DNA from: a virus
DNA: 36,670 nt
IMG/VR virus record: IMGVR_UViG_3300009514_000059
Span: 1 to 36,670 of that record
Reading direction: 5' to 3' (one strand)
Made by a program: the position numbers and the translations under genes. Every line of letters starts with the position of its first letter. Position 1 is the stretch's first letter. The notes under the pieces were generated by a model that was not told the origin of the DNA, did not search any database, and saw nothing but the letters and a program-made list of their open reading frames with translations. Positions 1 through 7,007 of this stretch are shown piece by piece.

Positions 1-1392
1 GGAACCAACAACAATGACAAATTTTCACTGACACACTCGCCAAGCGGCACCAATCTGCGCCTGACGCTGTATGACTCATCAGGGGTTCTCGTGTTGGGGC
101 CGGCATTATCTCTGGCCGGATGGTCTCCAACGGCGGCTCAGGAATATGAGGTTGAGGTTGTTATTGATGCAACGTCCGGACTAGTGCGCGTGTTTGTTGA
201 TGGTGTCCTGTTGGGTACGTCATCACCTGGCGCATGGACCCGAGGCAGCGCTACAAGGTATTACCTCGGCGCATCGCCGGCCATTTACAACTTTGCCGAT
301 GGCAGCTTTGACGATTTCATTGTGTTCACCGGAGCCCAGCACACCACAAGCTACACGCCAGGCTACACCATAGACCCAACGATCTACGGTGAGGATACGA
401 TTGATCTGCCATTACTGGCGTACGGCGAACCAATCGGTGCCATTCAGAGTTTGCAGTCAATGGCAATCACCGAGGCCGGATCACCAAAGTACACGATCAA
501 GGGTCAATATTGGAGCGGTGCCGCATGGGTAGCATCTGACGGCAGCTATTCACAATCAAACACGCTTGCCACCATCAATGCCAACATCGGAACGCTGGAT
601 GTTGATGAGGATTCTGACGTGGCCGTGCAGGTAGTGTTTCCTGGCTCGAACACCCTGGCCAGCGTTGACGCTCTTTCGATCACGTATACCGGCCAGGAAT
701 ACCCTAGCGAAGCCACGATCCTGACAAACAACAGCCTCATTGCCAAGGATTTCCCGGTGCCGGCGATGGCCGCAAGCGTCACAGTGCCCGCCAACACTGA
801 CATCCGATATATCATCAACGTCAATGGCGCAGATTTCTATTGGGATGGGGCATCATGGTCATCATCTGACGGTACGTTTGCACAGGCAAACACAGAGGCA
901 GACATCAATCTACAGGCTCAAAACGTTCTCAGCGCCAACTCAACCATCAAGATCAAAATCGTGCTGCAATCCACAGACAATGTCACCTCGCCATCGATTG
1001 AAGAGCTAAGCGTGTTTTACGATTATGGAGTCCTAGCGCCAACGGCTCCGGCAACGTGTCAGGTGTATGGGTTTTTGCTCAACATCAACGGCATGCCGAT
1101 CTCAGGTGCCACGATCACGTTCAAGCTCAAGTGTGACCTTGGAGTCTACGCCGAGGCCGCAAGCTACGTGATTGCATCATCCGTCAGCGCCGTGACTGAC
1201 GTGAACGGATTTTTCAACGTTGCGCTCATCCGCTCAAGCGAATTCGAGGGCGTCAACAACAGCAAATACACGGTTGATATCGATGTTCCAGCATTGGCGA
1301 GCGCTGTAAACCGCAATCGATACGCCAAGTTGCAAATCACCGTGCCTGACGCCACAGAGGTCAATATCACCGATCAGATCGCCGTGTTGTGA
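1..1392 (+). CDS. Tail fibre/adhesin-like protein, C-terminal part (5' end outside window)
   Basis: The frame is open from base 1, so the true start lies upstream; the first in-window start-like codon (GTG at 91) falls inside a domain. The first ~120 residues look like a LamG/concanavalin-type jelly roll (a VDGVLLGTSS strand, then YYLGAS and FDDFIVF). Two tandem ~100-residue beta modules follow, each with a W-x-G-A-x-W-x-x-SDG core followed by Q-x-NT and IN. The last ~110 residues resemble a carboxypeptidase-regulatory/Ig-like fold (GFLLNINGMPISGATITFK). This architecture suits a virion receptor-binding or fibre protein placed just before the lysis genes. Function is inferred from architecture and position. 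Confidence 0.7.
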   Translation, partial: GTNNNDKFSLTHSPSGTNLRLTLYDSSGVLVLGPALSLAGWSPTAAQEYEVEVVIDATSGLVRVFVDGVLLGTSSPGAWTRGSATRYYLGASPAIYNFADGSFDDFIVFTGAQHTTSYTPGYTIDPTIYGEDTIDLPLLAYGEPIGAIQSLQSMAITEAGSPKYTIKGQYWSGAAWVASDGSYSQSNTLATINANIGTLDVDEDSDVAVQVVFPGSNTLASVDALSITYTGQEYPSEATILTNNSLIAKDFPVPAMAASVTVPANTDIRYIINVNGADFYWDGASWSSSDGTFAQANTEADINLQAQNVLSANSTIKIKIVLQSTDNVTSPSIEELSVFYDYGVLAPTAPATCQVYGFLLNINGMPISGATITFKLKCDLGVYAEAASYVIASSVSAVTDVNGFFNVALIRSSEFEGVNNSKYTVDIDVPALASAVNRNRYAKLQITVPDATEVNITDQIAVL

Positions 1393-1421
1393 CATCAGGC
1401 GGTTATCGGTATGATCGAGAC

Positions 1422-1835
1422 ATGACCGATCTTGCCGCGCCTCACGCCTCAGAGCCAAACGAAAGCCCACAGGCCAACATCATGCGCCAACATTGGCTCA
1501 AGGCCGTCATCGGCGCCGTGGTGGCCGCCCTGTCAGCCGGGGGGACCTACGCCGGCAACATGGTGCTTGAGCATGAAACAAAGCTGGCTGGCATTGAGGC
1601 ATCTGCCGAGGCGCACAAAGAGGCCCTCAATGCTCAGGTCATGGCAACCAAGGAAATGAAAAAAGAGATCCTCAAGGCCCTGGATGACAACAAGGCGGCA
1701 GTGGCCGGGGCCGTTGCAGAAACCCGCATGAGGGCCAAAGAAGATTCTGAAGAGCTCAAAGAGCAAGTGCAGCGCATGGACTCCAAGATCGAAAAATTGC
1801 AATGGAGAGTGATCCGAGGAATGAAAGAGCGATGA
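1422..1835 (+). CDS. Small membrane protein with coiled coil (holin/spanin-like candidate)
   Basis: About 137 residues. A short hydrophilic N-terminus precedes one transmembrane segment (WLKAVIGAVVAALSAGGTYAG), followed by a long charged helix rich in K, E and A that should form a coiled coil. An in-frame GTG at 1389 overlaps the previous stop; I prefer the ATG at 1422. The stop overlaps the next start as ATGA. A single membrane anchor plus coiled coil just before a DUF1353-like gene and an amidase suits a lysis accessory (holin or inner-membrane spanin type), but no family motif proves it. Confidence 0.6.
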   Translation: MTDLAAPHASEPNESPQANIMRQHWLKAVIGAVVAALSAGGTYAGNMVLEHETKLAGIEASAEAHKEALNAQVMATKEMKKEILKALDDNKAAVAGAVAETRMRAKEDSEELKEQVQRMDSKIEKLQWRVIRGMKER

Positions 1836-2269
1836 CGGCCCATATCTATTACACCAGCCTGCATGGGTACAAATACAGGGTGCATGAGACGTACCTGCAT
1901 CAGTGCGCATTCAAGGGCCTTGGTGCGTACAGTCAGGCGCTCACCAATGGGTCCAAGGTGGATTTGTCCCCCAGTGGCCTCCTGACCATTCACGCCGGGT
2001 TCATGTATGACGGCCCATCTGGCCCCACCAAGGATGACAAAACCAACATGCGCGGCGCGGCAGTGCATGATGCGCTGTATGCCATGCTGCGCCACTCTAA
2101 GCTGCCTAAGCGTTTCCGCAAGCTGGCCGATCAGGAATTCCTGCGCTGCCTCAAAGAGGATGGCATGTGGTGGTGGCGGCGCCGGATGTATTTCATGGGC
2201 GTGCGGCGGTTCGCAGCCTTTGCCGCCAAGCCCAGAAAAAATGGTGAAAAGGTATACAGGGCCCCATGA
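1832..2269 (+). CDS. DUF1353-like phage protein
   Basis: 145 residues from the ATG at 1832, which overlaps the preceding stop (ATGA); an earlier in-frame ATG at 1802 lies inside the upstream gene. The core has the DUF1353 pattern: a beta-rich start, then HAGFMYDGPSGPTKD, then RGAAVHDALYAML, then a C-terminal W-rich and R-rich helix (MWWWRRRMYFMGVRRFA). DUF1353 proteins are frequent in phage lysis regions, but their molecular role is not established. The stop overlaps the next start. Confidence 0.75.
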   Translation: MTAHIYYTSLHGYKYRVHETYLHQCAFKGLGAYSQALTNGSKVDLSPSGLLTIHAGFMYDGPSGPTKDDKTNMRGAAVHDALYAMLRHSKLPKRFRKLADQEFLRCLKEDGMWWWRRRMYFMGVRRFAAFAAKPRKNGEKVYRAP

Positions 2270-2832
2270 TCAAAATGATCGATCGCATCAAGGCGTGCAT
2301 GGACAGGCGCCGGCGCGAGCGAGATCTTGGCATTCTCAACGCAACGATCATTCACCGTATCAGGCTGTCTGGGCTGCAATCTCATCCCATCGGTGATAAT
2401 GAGCTTGACGCAGAGCTGCTGTGCCAGGCATTTCAAAAGCATCCCGAGCTCATGGGGGTAACCGGCAGAGAGAATCCGTACCACGTGGTGGCGTCGCCAT
2501 TTGGCCGGCTCGAGCAAGCGATCGAATTGGCTGATTGGGGGCATCACTCGGGGTGGGATTGGAACCGTCACACCGTGAGCGTTGCCTGCATCGGTGATTT
2601 TCGTTTCTGGCGGCCGCGTGTTGAGCAATGGGATGCCGTCGCAGAGCTCTGTGCGCTTCTGCAGGCCTGGGGGTGCCCGCCGCTAGGACACAGCGAAGTG
2701 GCCACCAAGGAGTGCCCTGGCTACAAGTGGGACATGGATCTGTTTCGCGAAGAGGTCAACGCACATCCGTTGTCTAAGCTGCTGCCGTTCGAGGCAGAGC
2801 AAAAGCTCATTGAGGTTGGCGTTGTTTTTTGA
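2266..2832 (+). CDS. Endolysin, N-acetylmuramoyl-L-alanine amidase (Amidase_2/PGRP, T7 lysozyme type)
   Basis: 188 residues, expected to cut the amide bond between MurNAc and L-alanine in peptidoglycan. Likely zinc ligands are His30 (TIIHR), His142 (LGHSEV) and Cys150 (KECPG); Lys148 sits two residues before the Cys as in T7 lysozyme. PYHVV at 71-75 and WGHHSGWDWN at 91-100 match the family's substrate-groove signatures. There is no signal peptide, so a holin or other route is needed for export. Its 3' end overlaps the convergent gene ending at 2807 by 26 bases. Confidence 0.9.
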   Translation: MIKMIDRIKACMDRRRRERDLGILNATIIHRIRLSGLQSHPIGDNELDAELLCQAFQKHPELMGVTGRENPYHVVASPFGRLEQAIELADWGHHSGWDWNRHTVSVACIGDFRFWRPRVEQWDAVAELCALLQAWGCPPLGHSEVATKECPGYKWDMDLFREEVNAHPLSKLLPFEAEQKLIEVGVVF

Positions 2833-3022
2833 TCTCGAGCTCTAGCGCTTCGATCTCGGCCTTGGTGTACACCTTGACCGGCCCATGCAGACACTCGAAA
2901 TGCGGCGCCAGCATGTCAGCAAATTCTTTGGCCGCCGGATTGCGCAGTGACTCGCCACGTTTCCGCTTTGGCCACACGCGCATGATTGCGTCATAAAGAC
3001 TCGGGTCTGTCCCAACCTTCAT
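2807..3022 (-). CDS. Hypothetical protein, last gene of the leftward cluster
   Basis: 71 residues with no recognised family; charged and helical, ending in a Glu/Lys-rich helix (KAEIEALELEIKKQ). The ATG at 3022 has a good ribosome-binding site (AGGGG, six bases upstream). The start lies 32 bases inside the lipoprotein gene upstream and the end runs into the convergent endolysin gene. The strong RBS and compact packing are the main reasons to believe it. Confidence 0.6.
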   Translation of the reverse strand: MKVGTDPSLYDAIMRVWPKRKRGESLRNPAAKEFADMLAPHFECLHGPVKVYTKAEIEALELEIKKQRQPQ

Positions 3023-3242
3023 AGATTGCCCCTATCTGTGCTGCCCAATACCACTTGCCGAGCACGCACACCCACAACTTGCCATCCTGTGTGACGGCTG
3101 GATCTTTGGTTTCGCACACAGATGGCAGCTCAGCGTAGAATGGTATGCGGTATGCGCCCGTCTGATCGGTGACAACCATGTAAGCGGGCGGCGCGTGTGA
3201 GCATGCGCTAGCAATCAACGCGAGCATCAATAGAGATCTCAT
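2991..3242 (-). CDS. Small lipoprotein (o-spanin-like size)
   Basis: 83 residues from the ATG at 3242, chosen because GGAAAGG lies just upstream and a lipoprotein signal begins there (MRSLLMLALIASAC, lipobox ASAC). The mature chain of ~68 residues has two further Cys and a W-rich stretch (LWVCVLGKWYW). An outer-membrane location follows from the lipobox if the host is Gram-negative. Being next to a single-TM gene upstream (3208-3507), the pair could be a spanin system near the endolysin, but the mature part lacks the usual Pro-rich spanin look. Confidence 0.65.
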   Translation of the reverse strand: MRSLLMLALIASACSHAPPAYMVVTDQTGAYRIPFYAELPSVCETKDPAVTQDGKLWVCVLGKWYWAAQIGAIYEGWDRPESL

Positions 3243-3507
3243 GCAAGTGCCTTTCCATATGTTCTTGGCAGAAATGGTGGCCAAAAAAATCCACCGTTGG
3301 CGCATTGACGCACTTGTGGGCGCGGCAAAACTTGGGGTGATTGTTGTCATAGATCGGAAACGAATATGTGTGGCGCGCGCGACGTATCAGCCTCGCCCTG
3401 GCCATATCGGTTCGATGCCACAGCATGCATGTGTGCCTGACGGCAATGATTGTCATCAGGAAAAACGACACCAAAAAAACGGTCAATGCAACATAGGTAA
3501 TCAGCAT
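3208..3507 (-). CDS. Small membrane protein with C-terminal Cys/His cluster
   Basis: 99 residues. An N-terminal transmembrane helix (LITYVALTVFLVSFFLMTIIAV) is followed by a basic stretch and then a Cys/His cluster (FCRAHKC, then HHFCQEHMERH) that could bind one zinc ion on the cytoplasmic side. It overlaps the downstream lipoprotein start by 35 bases. The RBS is weak. I recognise no family. Confidence 0.6.
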   Translation of the reverse strand: MLITYVALTVFLVSFFLMTIIAVRHTCMLWHRTDMARARLIRRARHTYSFPIYDNNHPKFCRAHKCVNAPTVDFFGHHFCQEHMERHLHEISIDARVDC

Positions 3508-3565
3508 GGCTCATCGGGTTGGTGGCGACCGGCCCCGCCAGCCAGCCGCCACCTTGCACCCACCC

Positions 3566-4000
3566 TCAGGATACCCCTGTCGATCCGAACCCCTTGGAGC
3601 CTCGATCCGTATCATCCGACACAGCGCCGGGTAAGAGGTGAAAATGTGGTTGATTCAAAAACAGCAACTGCGCCACGCGAGCACCGGCCTTGAGCTCGAG
3701 CTCATCGGCGCTAGCGTGAGACCCAAGCGTCAGCATGGCCATGATCTCGCCACGATAGTCAGAATCGATGAGACCAGGCGAATTGACCAACACCACACCA
3801 GCCCGGCTTAACCCTGACCTTGGCAGCACCAGTGCGCACCACCCTTCCGGCATGCTCAAGCGCACGCCAGTTGCCGCCATTGTGACCTTGCGGTGACTGA
3901 TGACGATGTCAGATGTCACGCGCAAATCCAGCCCGTTGGCGCCCGGGGTGGCTTGCACGGCGTCCCCCTGAATGATGATGGTGGTGGATTTTTCTGGCAT
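3566..4000 (-). CDS. dut: dUTP diphosphatase (dUTPase)
   Basis: Hydrolyses dUTP to dUMP and pyrophosphate, keeping uracil out of phage DNA and feeding dTMP synthesis. All five trimeric dUTPase motifs are visible in order: GLDLR, PRSGLS, GLIDSDYRGEI, AGARVAQLLF and the C-terminal RGSKGFGSTG. The ATG at 4000 is preferred because AGAGGG lies about ten bases upstream; a TTG at 4009 would be too close to that RBS. 144 residues is normal for the family. It follows the HTH regulator gene with only five bases between. Confidence 0.95.
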   Translation of the reverse strand: MPEKSTTIIIQGDAVQATPGANGLDLRVTSDIVISHRKVTMAATGVRLSMPEGWCALVLPRSGLSRAGVVLVNSPGLIDSDYRGEIMAMLTLGSHASADELELKAGARVAQLLFLNQPHFHLLPGAVSDDTDRGSKGFGSTGVS

Positions 4001-4005
4001 GCGGT

Positions 4006-4200
4006 TCAACCCTCTAAGTTATAGAAATCGCTAGGCATTACCTCGCCATCGGTGACATCAACGATCTTGGTCATGAATTTGGCTGATGGCAGGCGTTGCC
4101 CGTGAGCCCATCTCCACACAACCGGGGCCGTTGTCCCCACCATGATGCCGAAAGCGGCGTATGTGAAAGCGTTCTCCGTCAACCAATCCTCTAGCGTCAT
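4006..4200 (-). CDS. Cro/XRE-type helix-turn-helix regulator
   Basis: 64 residues, almost all one HTH domain. The stretch AAFGIMVGTTAPVVWRWAHGQRLPSA is typical of Cro-like phage repressors: helix, turn, then a recognition helix TAPVVWRWAHG. There is no dimerisation or cleavage domain, so it is a Cro-size rather than a CI-size regulator. It is the first gene of the leftward cluster and is read from the divergent control region, whose palindromic 15-mers are the obvious candidate binding sites. There is no Shine-Dalgarno before its ATG, and the predicted transcription start coincides with the ATG. Confidence 0.85.
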   Translation of the reverse strand: MTLEDWLTENAFTYAAFGIMVGTTAPVVWRWAHGQRLPSAKFMTKIVDVTDGEVMPSDFYNLEG

Positions 4201-4207
4201 GCCTATC

Positions 4208-4236
4208 AGTGTAGATTTTTTTTGTCAACATGGCAA
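4208..4236 (-). promoter_or_regulatory. Leftward promoter for the HTH-dut cluster, probably leaderless
   Basis: On the minus strand, TTGCCA (4236-4231) as -35, a 17-base spacer and TACACT (4213-4208) as -10 put the transcription start seven to eight bases on, at the ATG of the HTH gene (4200). No Shine-Dalgarno precedes that ATG. The -35 hexamer is one arm of the palindrome at 4222-4236, so the binding protein would block this promoter. Confidence 0.5.
4222..4236. promoter_or_regulatory. Operator O1 (TTGTCA-ACA-TGGCAA)
   Basis: A 15-bp near-palindrome with six-base arms and a three-base centre. It differs at only two positions from the perfect palindrome at 11856-11870 and shares its layout with the one at 4265-4279. 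It overlaps the -35 of the leftward promoter. It is probably bound by the adjacent Cro-like protein, by analogy with phage immunity regions. Confidence 0.6.
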
Positions 4237-4242
4237 TATGGC

Positions 4243-4271
4243 TTGACCGACAAGTTGCCATCAATTACCAT
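4243..4271 (+). promoter_or_regulatory. Rightward early promoter, probably leaderless
   Basis: TTGACC (4243-4248) and TACCAT (4266-4271) are separated by 17 bases. The expected start is at 4278-4279, which is the A of the ATG of the first rightward gene (4279). No ribosome-binding site lies upstream of that ATG. The -10 is inside the palindrome at 4265-4279. A lone half site TTGCCA sits at 4255-4260. Confidence 0.5.
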
Positions 4272-4279
4272 TGTGACAA
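4265..4279. promoter_or_regulatory. Operator O2 (TTACCA-TTG-TGACAA)
   Basis: A 15-bp imperfect palindrome with the same 6-3-6 layout as O1 and the distal copy at 11856. It covers the -10 of the rightward promoter and touches the start codon, a position where a bound repressor would block RNA polymerase. Confidence 0.5.
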
Positions 4280-4476
4280 TGAGCAAACATCAGTCAGAGG
4301 CAATCAAGCTGCAACTCGAGGCGGAGCGCTTGCGCACCAAGCTTGAATACGAGCGCAGCCTGACCATTGATGAGCGCGCGCTGATTCTGGAGCACATAAA
4401 GTGGTGCGACGATGAGGCAGCGTGGCACATCATGGCCGCCAACGCTGAACAACACAACAAGGATGGCAACGGATGA
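4279..4476 (+). CDS. Small helical hypothetical protein, first rightward early gene
   Basis: 65 residues, start ATG at 4279. The first half is a heptad-like charged helix (KLQLEAERLRTKLEYER), the second half acidic with one Cys and two His. An in-frame ATG-like start upstream at 4222 would lie inside the promoter/operator region and is rejected. It is the first gene after the divergent control region and its stop overlaps the next start (ATGA). No family recognised; an early phage regulator or host-takeover peptide is possible. Confidence 0.6.
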   Translation: MSKHQSEAIKLQLEAERLRTKLEYERSLTIDERALILEHIKWCDDEAAWHIMAANAEQHNKDGNG

Positions 4477-4874
4477 TAAATAAACGTGCAGTGGCTTATT
4501 GGTCATGGAATTGCGTCAACGATCAGGTGATGATGCCTGGCATGCTGGCAACTGTGGTGTATGAAAACAACGCATGGGAAGTCTGGCAGCCATTGGCGTC
4601 AGTCAATATCTCTGGTCAGGTTGGCGATTTGCCGGAGCTCACGCCGCCCAGCCGAGCGCCGGACTGGATCCGGCCTGGATGGTCATGGGACTCACACCGC
4701 CGCATCGTTGTGGCCACAACGCCTGAGTCAGAATGGAATGACGACACAATGCCTATGCGTATTCCGGTGATTGAGCCACCACGCGACAACCCGATCTGTA
4801 GATGCCTGTCGTATAAGCTCGCCCACCACGGGCATGACGACACATGCCCATTGCACCCTGACAACAAAAAATGA
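4473..4874 (+). CDS. Hypothetical early protein
   Basis: 133 residues, rich in Trp and Pro, with a His/Cys-rich tail (CRCLSYKLAHHGHDDTCPLH) that could hold a metal. AAGGA lies eight bases before the ATG, which also overlaps the previous stop. No family recognised. Confidence 0.65.
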   Translation: MINKRAVAYWSWNCVNDQVMMPGMLATVVYENNAWEVWQPLASVNISGQVGDLPELTPPSRAPDWIRPGWSWDSHRRIVVATTPESEWNDDTMPMRIPVIEPPRDNPICRCLSYKLAHHGHDDTCPLHPDNKK

Positions 4875-4888
4875 AAGGATCCCCCGCC

Positions 4889-5956
4889 ATGAAGATCAAA
4901 ATCCGACCATCCAAACGCCCGTTGTCACTGCTTTGTGCATCCAGCGTGCTGGATCCACAGTTTCCGATTTCATCGGACAACATCTATACCCGCAAAGGCA
5001 AAGGCGTGCATGATTCGATCGTGCTTGTTCTGCGTGACGGCATGGCGCCCGATGACGCGGTTGAGAAAGTTGCCACCAGGTATGGCATCAATACCGAAGA
5101 AGTGGCCGAGCTGTTGCACAACGCCAGGCGAGCTCTGGCCAACATTGAGGATCACTTGCCAGAGGGGACCGTGTTCTATGAGCGATCGCTCAGCCGGGGG
5201 ACCCCTGACTGGATGTTGGTGTCAGAGGATCTGATCGTGATCATAGATTGGAAATCTGGGATGCTCGAGACCGACGCCAAAGAACAGCTGACCGACTATG
5301 CAGATCAGGCCCGCGCTGAGTTTGGCAACAAGCCGGTCAAGGCCATTGCCATCAATCTGGCGGTTGGCTCGTCGTACACCCACGATATTGGACAGGACGA
5401 AATTGACGCCATGTGGCAACGCGATACTCAGGTGCAACGCAATGCCGGCAAAGAGTATGCACCCGGATCGCACTGCGGGTATTGCCCAATGCGGTACGAA
5501 TGCGAAGCACGCACGCAATATGCCCTGGCATGCATGTACGCACTGACGGATGCCACCATTGACGATCTGTCATATGAACACCTGTCGGCCCTGTACCCGC
5601 AGGTGCTGTTGCTCGAGAAAGTGCTTGATGACTATCGATCGGCACTGCGGGCGGCGGTCATTGATGCACAGCCATTGCCGCTGCCTGACGGGCGTGAGCT
5701 GGTTATGATCGATAAGAAAAAGATGCACATTGATCCGCGGCATGCGTGGCCTGTGTTGGCTCAACGGTTTTCTGAGGAGCAAATGCGCGCATTTGTGGCC
5801 ATCAAAAAAACAGCAGTGGTCAAGGCGGTCAAATCAAATGCACCGCGCGGCAAGGGCGCCGCTGCCGAGCGAGAATTTGTTAACCAGCTTGACAAAGCCG
5901 GCGCCGTCTCATACGTGTTGCAACGCTCCATATCGGCACGCAAACCGAAAGGATGA
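4889..5956 (+). CDS. PD-(D/E)XK nuclease with Fe-S cysteines (Cas4/AddB/RecB-like)
   Basis: 355 residues from the ATG at 4889, which has AAAGGA upstream; the earlier in-frame ATG at 4871 overlaps that RBS. Nuclease signatures appear in order: His41 (GKGVHD), Asp107 (TPDWML), Asp120-Trp-Lys122 (IIDWKSG) and a QxxxY motif (Q133-Y137). Cys16 plus Cys196, Cys199 and Cys205 (HCGYCPMRYEC) match the split four-cysteine iron-sulfur pattern of AddB and Cas4 exonucleases. It should resect DNA ends to give the single strands used by the RecT protein encoded immediately downstream. No cas genes are nearby, so a recombination role is far likelier than CRISPR adaptation. Confidence 0.85.
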   Translation: MKIKIRPSKRPLSLLCASSVLDPQFPISSDNIYTRKGKGVHDSIVLVLRDGMAPDDAVEKVATRYGINTEEVAELLHNARRALANIEDHLPEGTVFYERSLSRGTPDWMLVSEDLIVIIDWKSGMLETDAKEQLTDYADQARAEFGNKPVKAIAINLAVGSSYTHDIGQDEIDAMWQRDTQVQRNAGKEYAPGSHCGYCPMRYECEARTQYALACMYALTDATIDDLSYEHLSALYPQVLLLEKVLDDYRSALRAAVIDAQPLPLPDGRELVMIDKKKMHIDPRHAWPVLAQRFSEEQMRAFVAIKKTAVVKAVKSNAPRGKGAAAEREFVNQLDKAGAVSYVLQRSISARKPKG

Positions 5957-5961
5957 AACCA

Positions 5962-6765
5962 ATGACCAAGGCACTCACCAAGGCCAACGCCGCCTTGCAA
6001 GAAATCAACCGCTATTTCAAGACAAAACAGAGCAGCATTTTACAGGATGTTGCCGACAAGCCAGCGGCTCGCCTGGCCATACGATCAGCCATGATCCGCG
6101 TGGCCGAGCACGAAAAACTGAGGGAATGCACGCCGTCCAGCCTGGTGCGATCAGTGTCAAAGGCCGTCATCATGGGGCTCGATTTCGAGCGCCAGCATTG
6201 CTACCTGGTACCGTTTTACAACAAGAAAGAGCAAGCAAACGAGGCCACCTTGATGGTGAGCTATAGGGGATACCAGTTCAAGGCCGGCCAATCCGGGTAT
6301 CAAATCGTCGCTGAAACAGTTTACGATGATGAGGATTTTGAGCTCACCATAGCTCCCATGCACATCATGCATCGCCCAAACCTTGCAGGCAGCAAAGGCA
6401 AGCGCCTGGGGGCCTATGCGGCCGCATATCGCAATGGTACCTTGGTGGCAGTAACCTGGTGTACGAATGACGATCTAGACAAGGCGCGCAAGATGGCAGA
6501 GGCCCGCAAGCCATCTGGAGCGTGGCAGAATTGGCCCAAACGCATGGAGAGAAAGCTGCCAATCAGCCGCCTATGCAAAGAGCTGCCTGACCTGGATCGC
6601 AACCTTGTGGCATACGATCAGGCCGAGGATGAGGGCAGCGCCCATAGCGCAATCATTGATGCGCCGGAGGATTTGACGCCCGTAGTGCCTGACAAGCTGT
6701 CTGCCGGGAAATCATGGGGATTTGGCCCATCTGAGCTACCGGATTCGGAGCCGCCGGCCGCATGA
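5962..6765 (+). CDS. recT: RecT-family single-strand annealing protein
   Basis: 267 residues. The ATG at 5962 is eight bases after AAAGGA, whereas the ATG at 5953 overlaps that site. Family features include SLVRSVSKAVIMGLDF, then CYLVPFYN, then EATLMVSYRGYQFKAGQSG, the RecT core. The C-terminus is acidic and Pro-rich. RecT anneals single strands during homologous recombination and normally works with an exonuclease; here the Fe-S nuclease upstream is the likely partner. The stop overlaps the next start. Confidence 0.92.
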   Translation: MTKALTKANAALQEINRYFKTKQSSILQDVADKPAARLAIRSAMIRVAEHEKLRECTPSSLVRSVSKAVIMGLDFERQHCYLVPFYNKKEQANEATLMVSYRGYQFKAGQSGYQIVAETVYDDEDFELTIAPMHIMHRPNLAGSKGKRLGAYAAAYRNGTLVAVTWCTNDDLDKARKMAEARKPSGAWQNWPKRMERKLPISRLCKELPDLDRNLVAYDQAEDEGSAHSAIIDAPEDLTPVVPDKLSAGKSWGFGPSELPDSEPPAA

Positions 6766-7007
6766 CCCCAAAGATCGTCAAGATGGCCCTGGTGTGTGCC
6801 GTTATTACGGCGCTATTCGCCGCATGGATGCGTGCCGAGGCTGGCCGCGCCAGGGCGCTTGAGGATCTGAGTCGGATGTCTGGCCACAACATAGGGTGCG
6901 GTGATGAGCTCGAGGAATCCAGGCGACAGCTAGATCTGTGCAGCCGTTACTATGACATGTGCATGAGTATTGCTGACATGCCTCTATTGGAGCATCGCCC
7001 ATGGTAG
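6762..7007 (+). CDS. Small single-pass membrane protein
   Basis: 81 residues, ATGA overlap with recT. An N-terminal membrane helix (IVKMALVCAVITALFAAWM) is followed by a charged helix containing four Cys (GCGDEL, DLCSRYYDMC). A spanin- or Rz-like topology is possible, but it sits inside the recombination block, so the role is open. It overlaps the next gene by seven bases. Confidence 0.65.
   Translation: MTPKIVKMALVCAVITALFAAWMRAEAGRARALEDLSRMSGHNIGCGDELEESRRQLDLCSRYYDMCMSIADMPLLEHRPW

Noticed and set aside
4006-4279. Evidence for a temperate life style (immunity region)
   Set aside because: There is only a Cro-size regulator; no CI-like repressor, integrase, excisionase or attachment site is visible in the window.
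4889-5956. Cas4 of a CRISPR system
   Set aside because: No repeat array and no cas1, cas2 or effector genes; the neighbours are recT and a helicase, so a recombination nuclease is the better reading.
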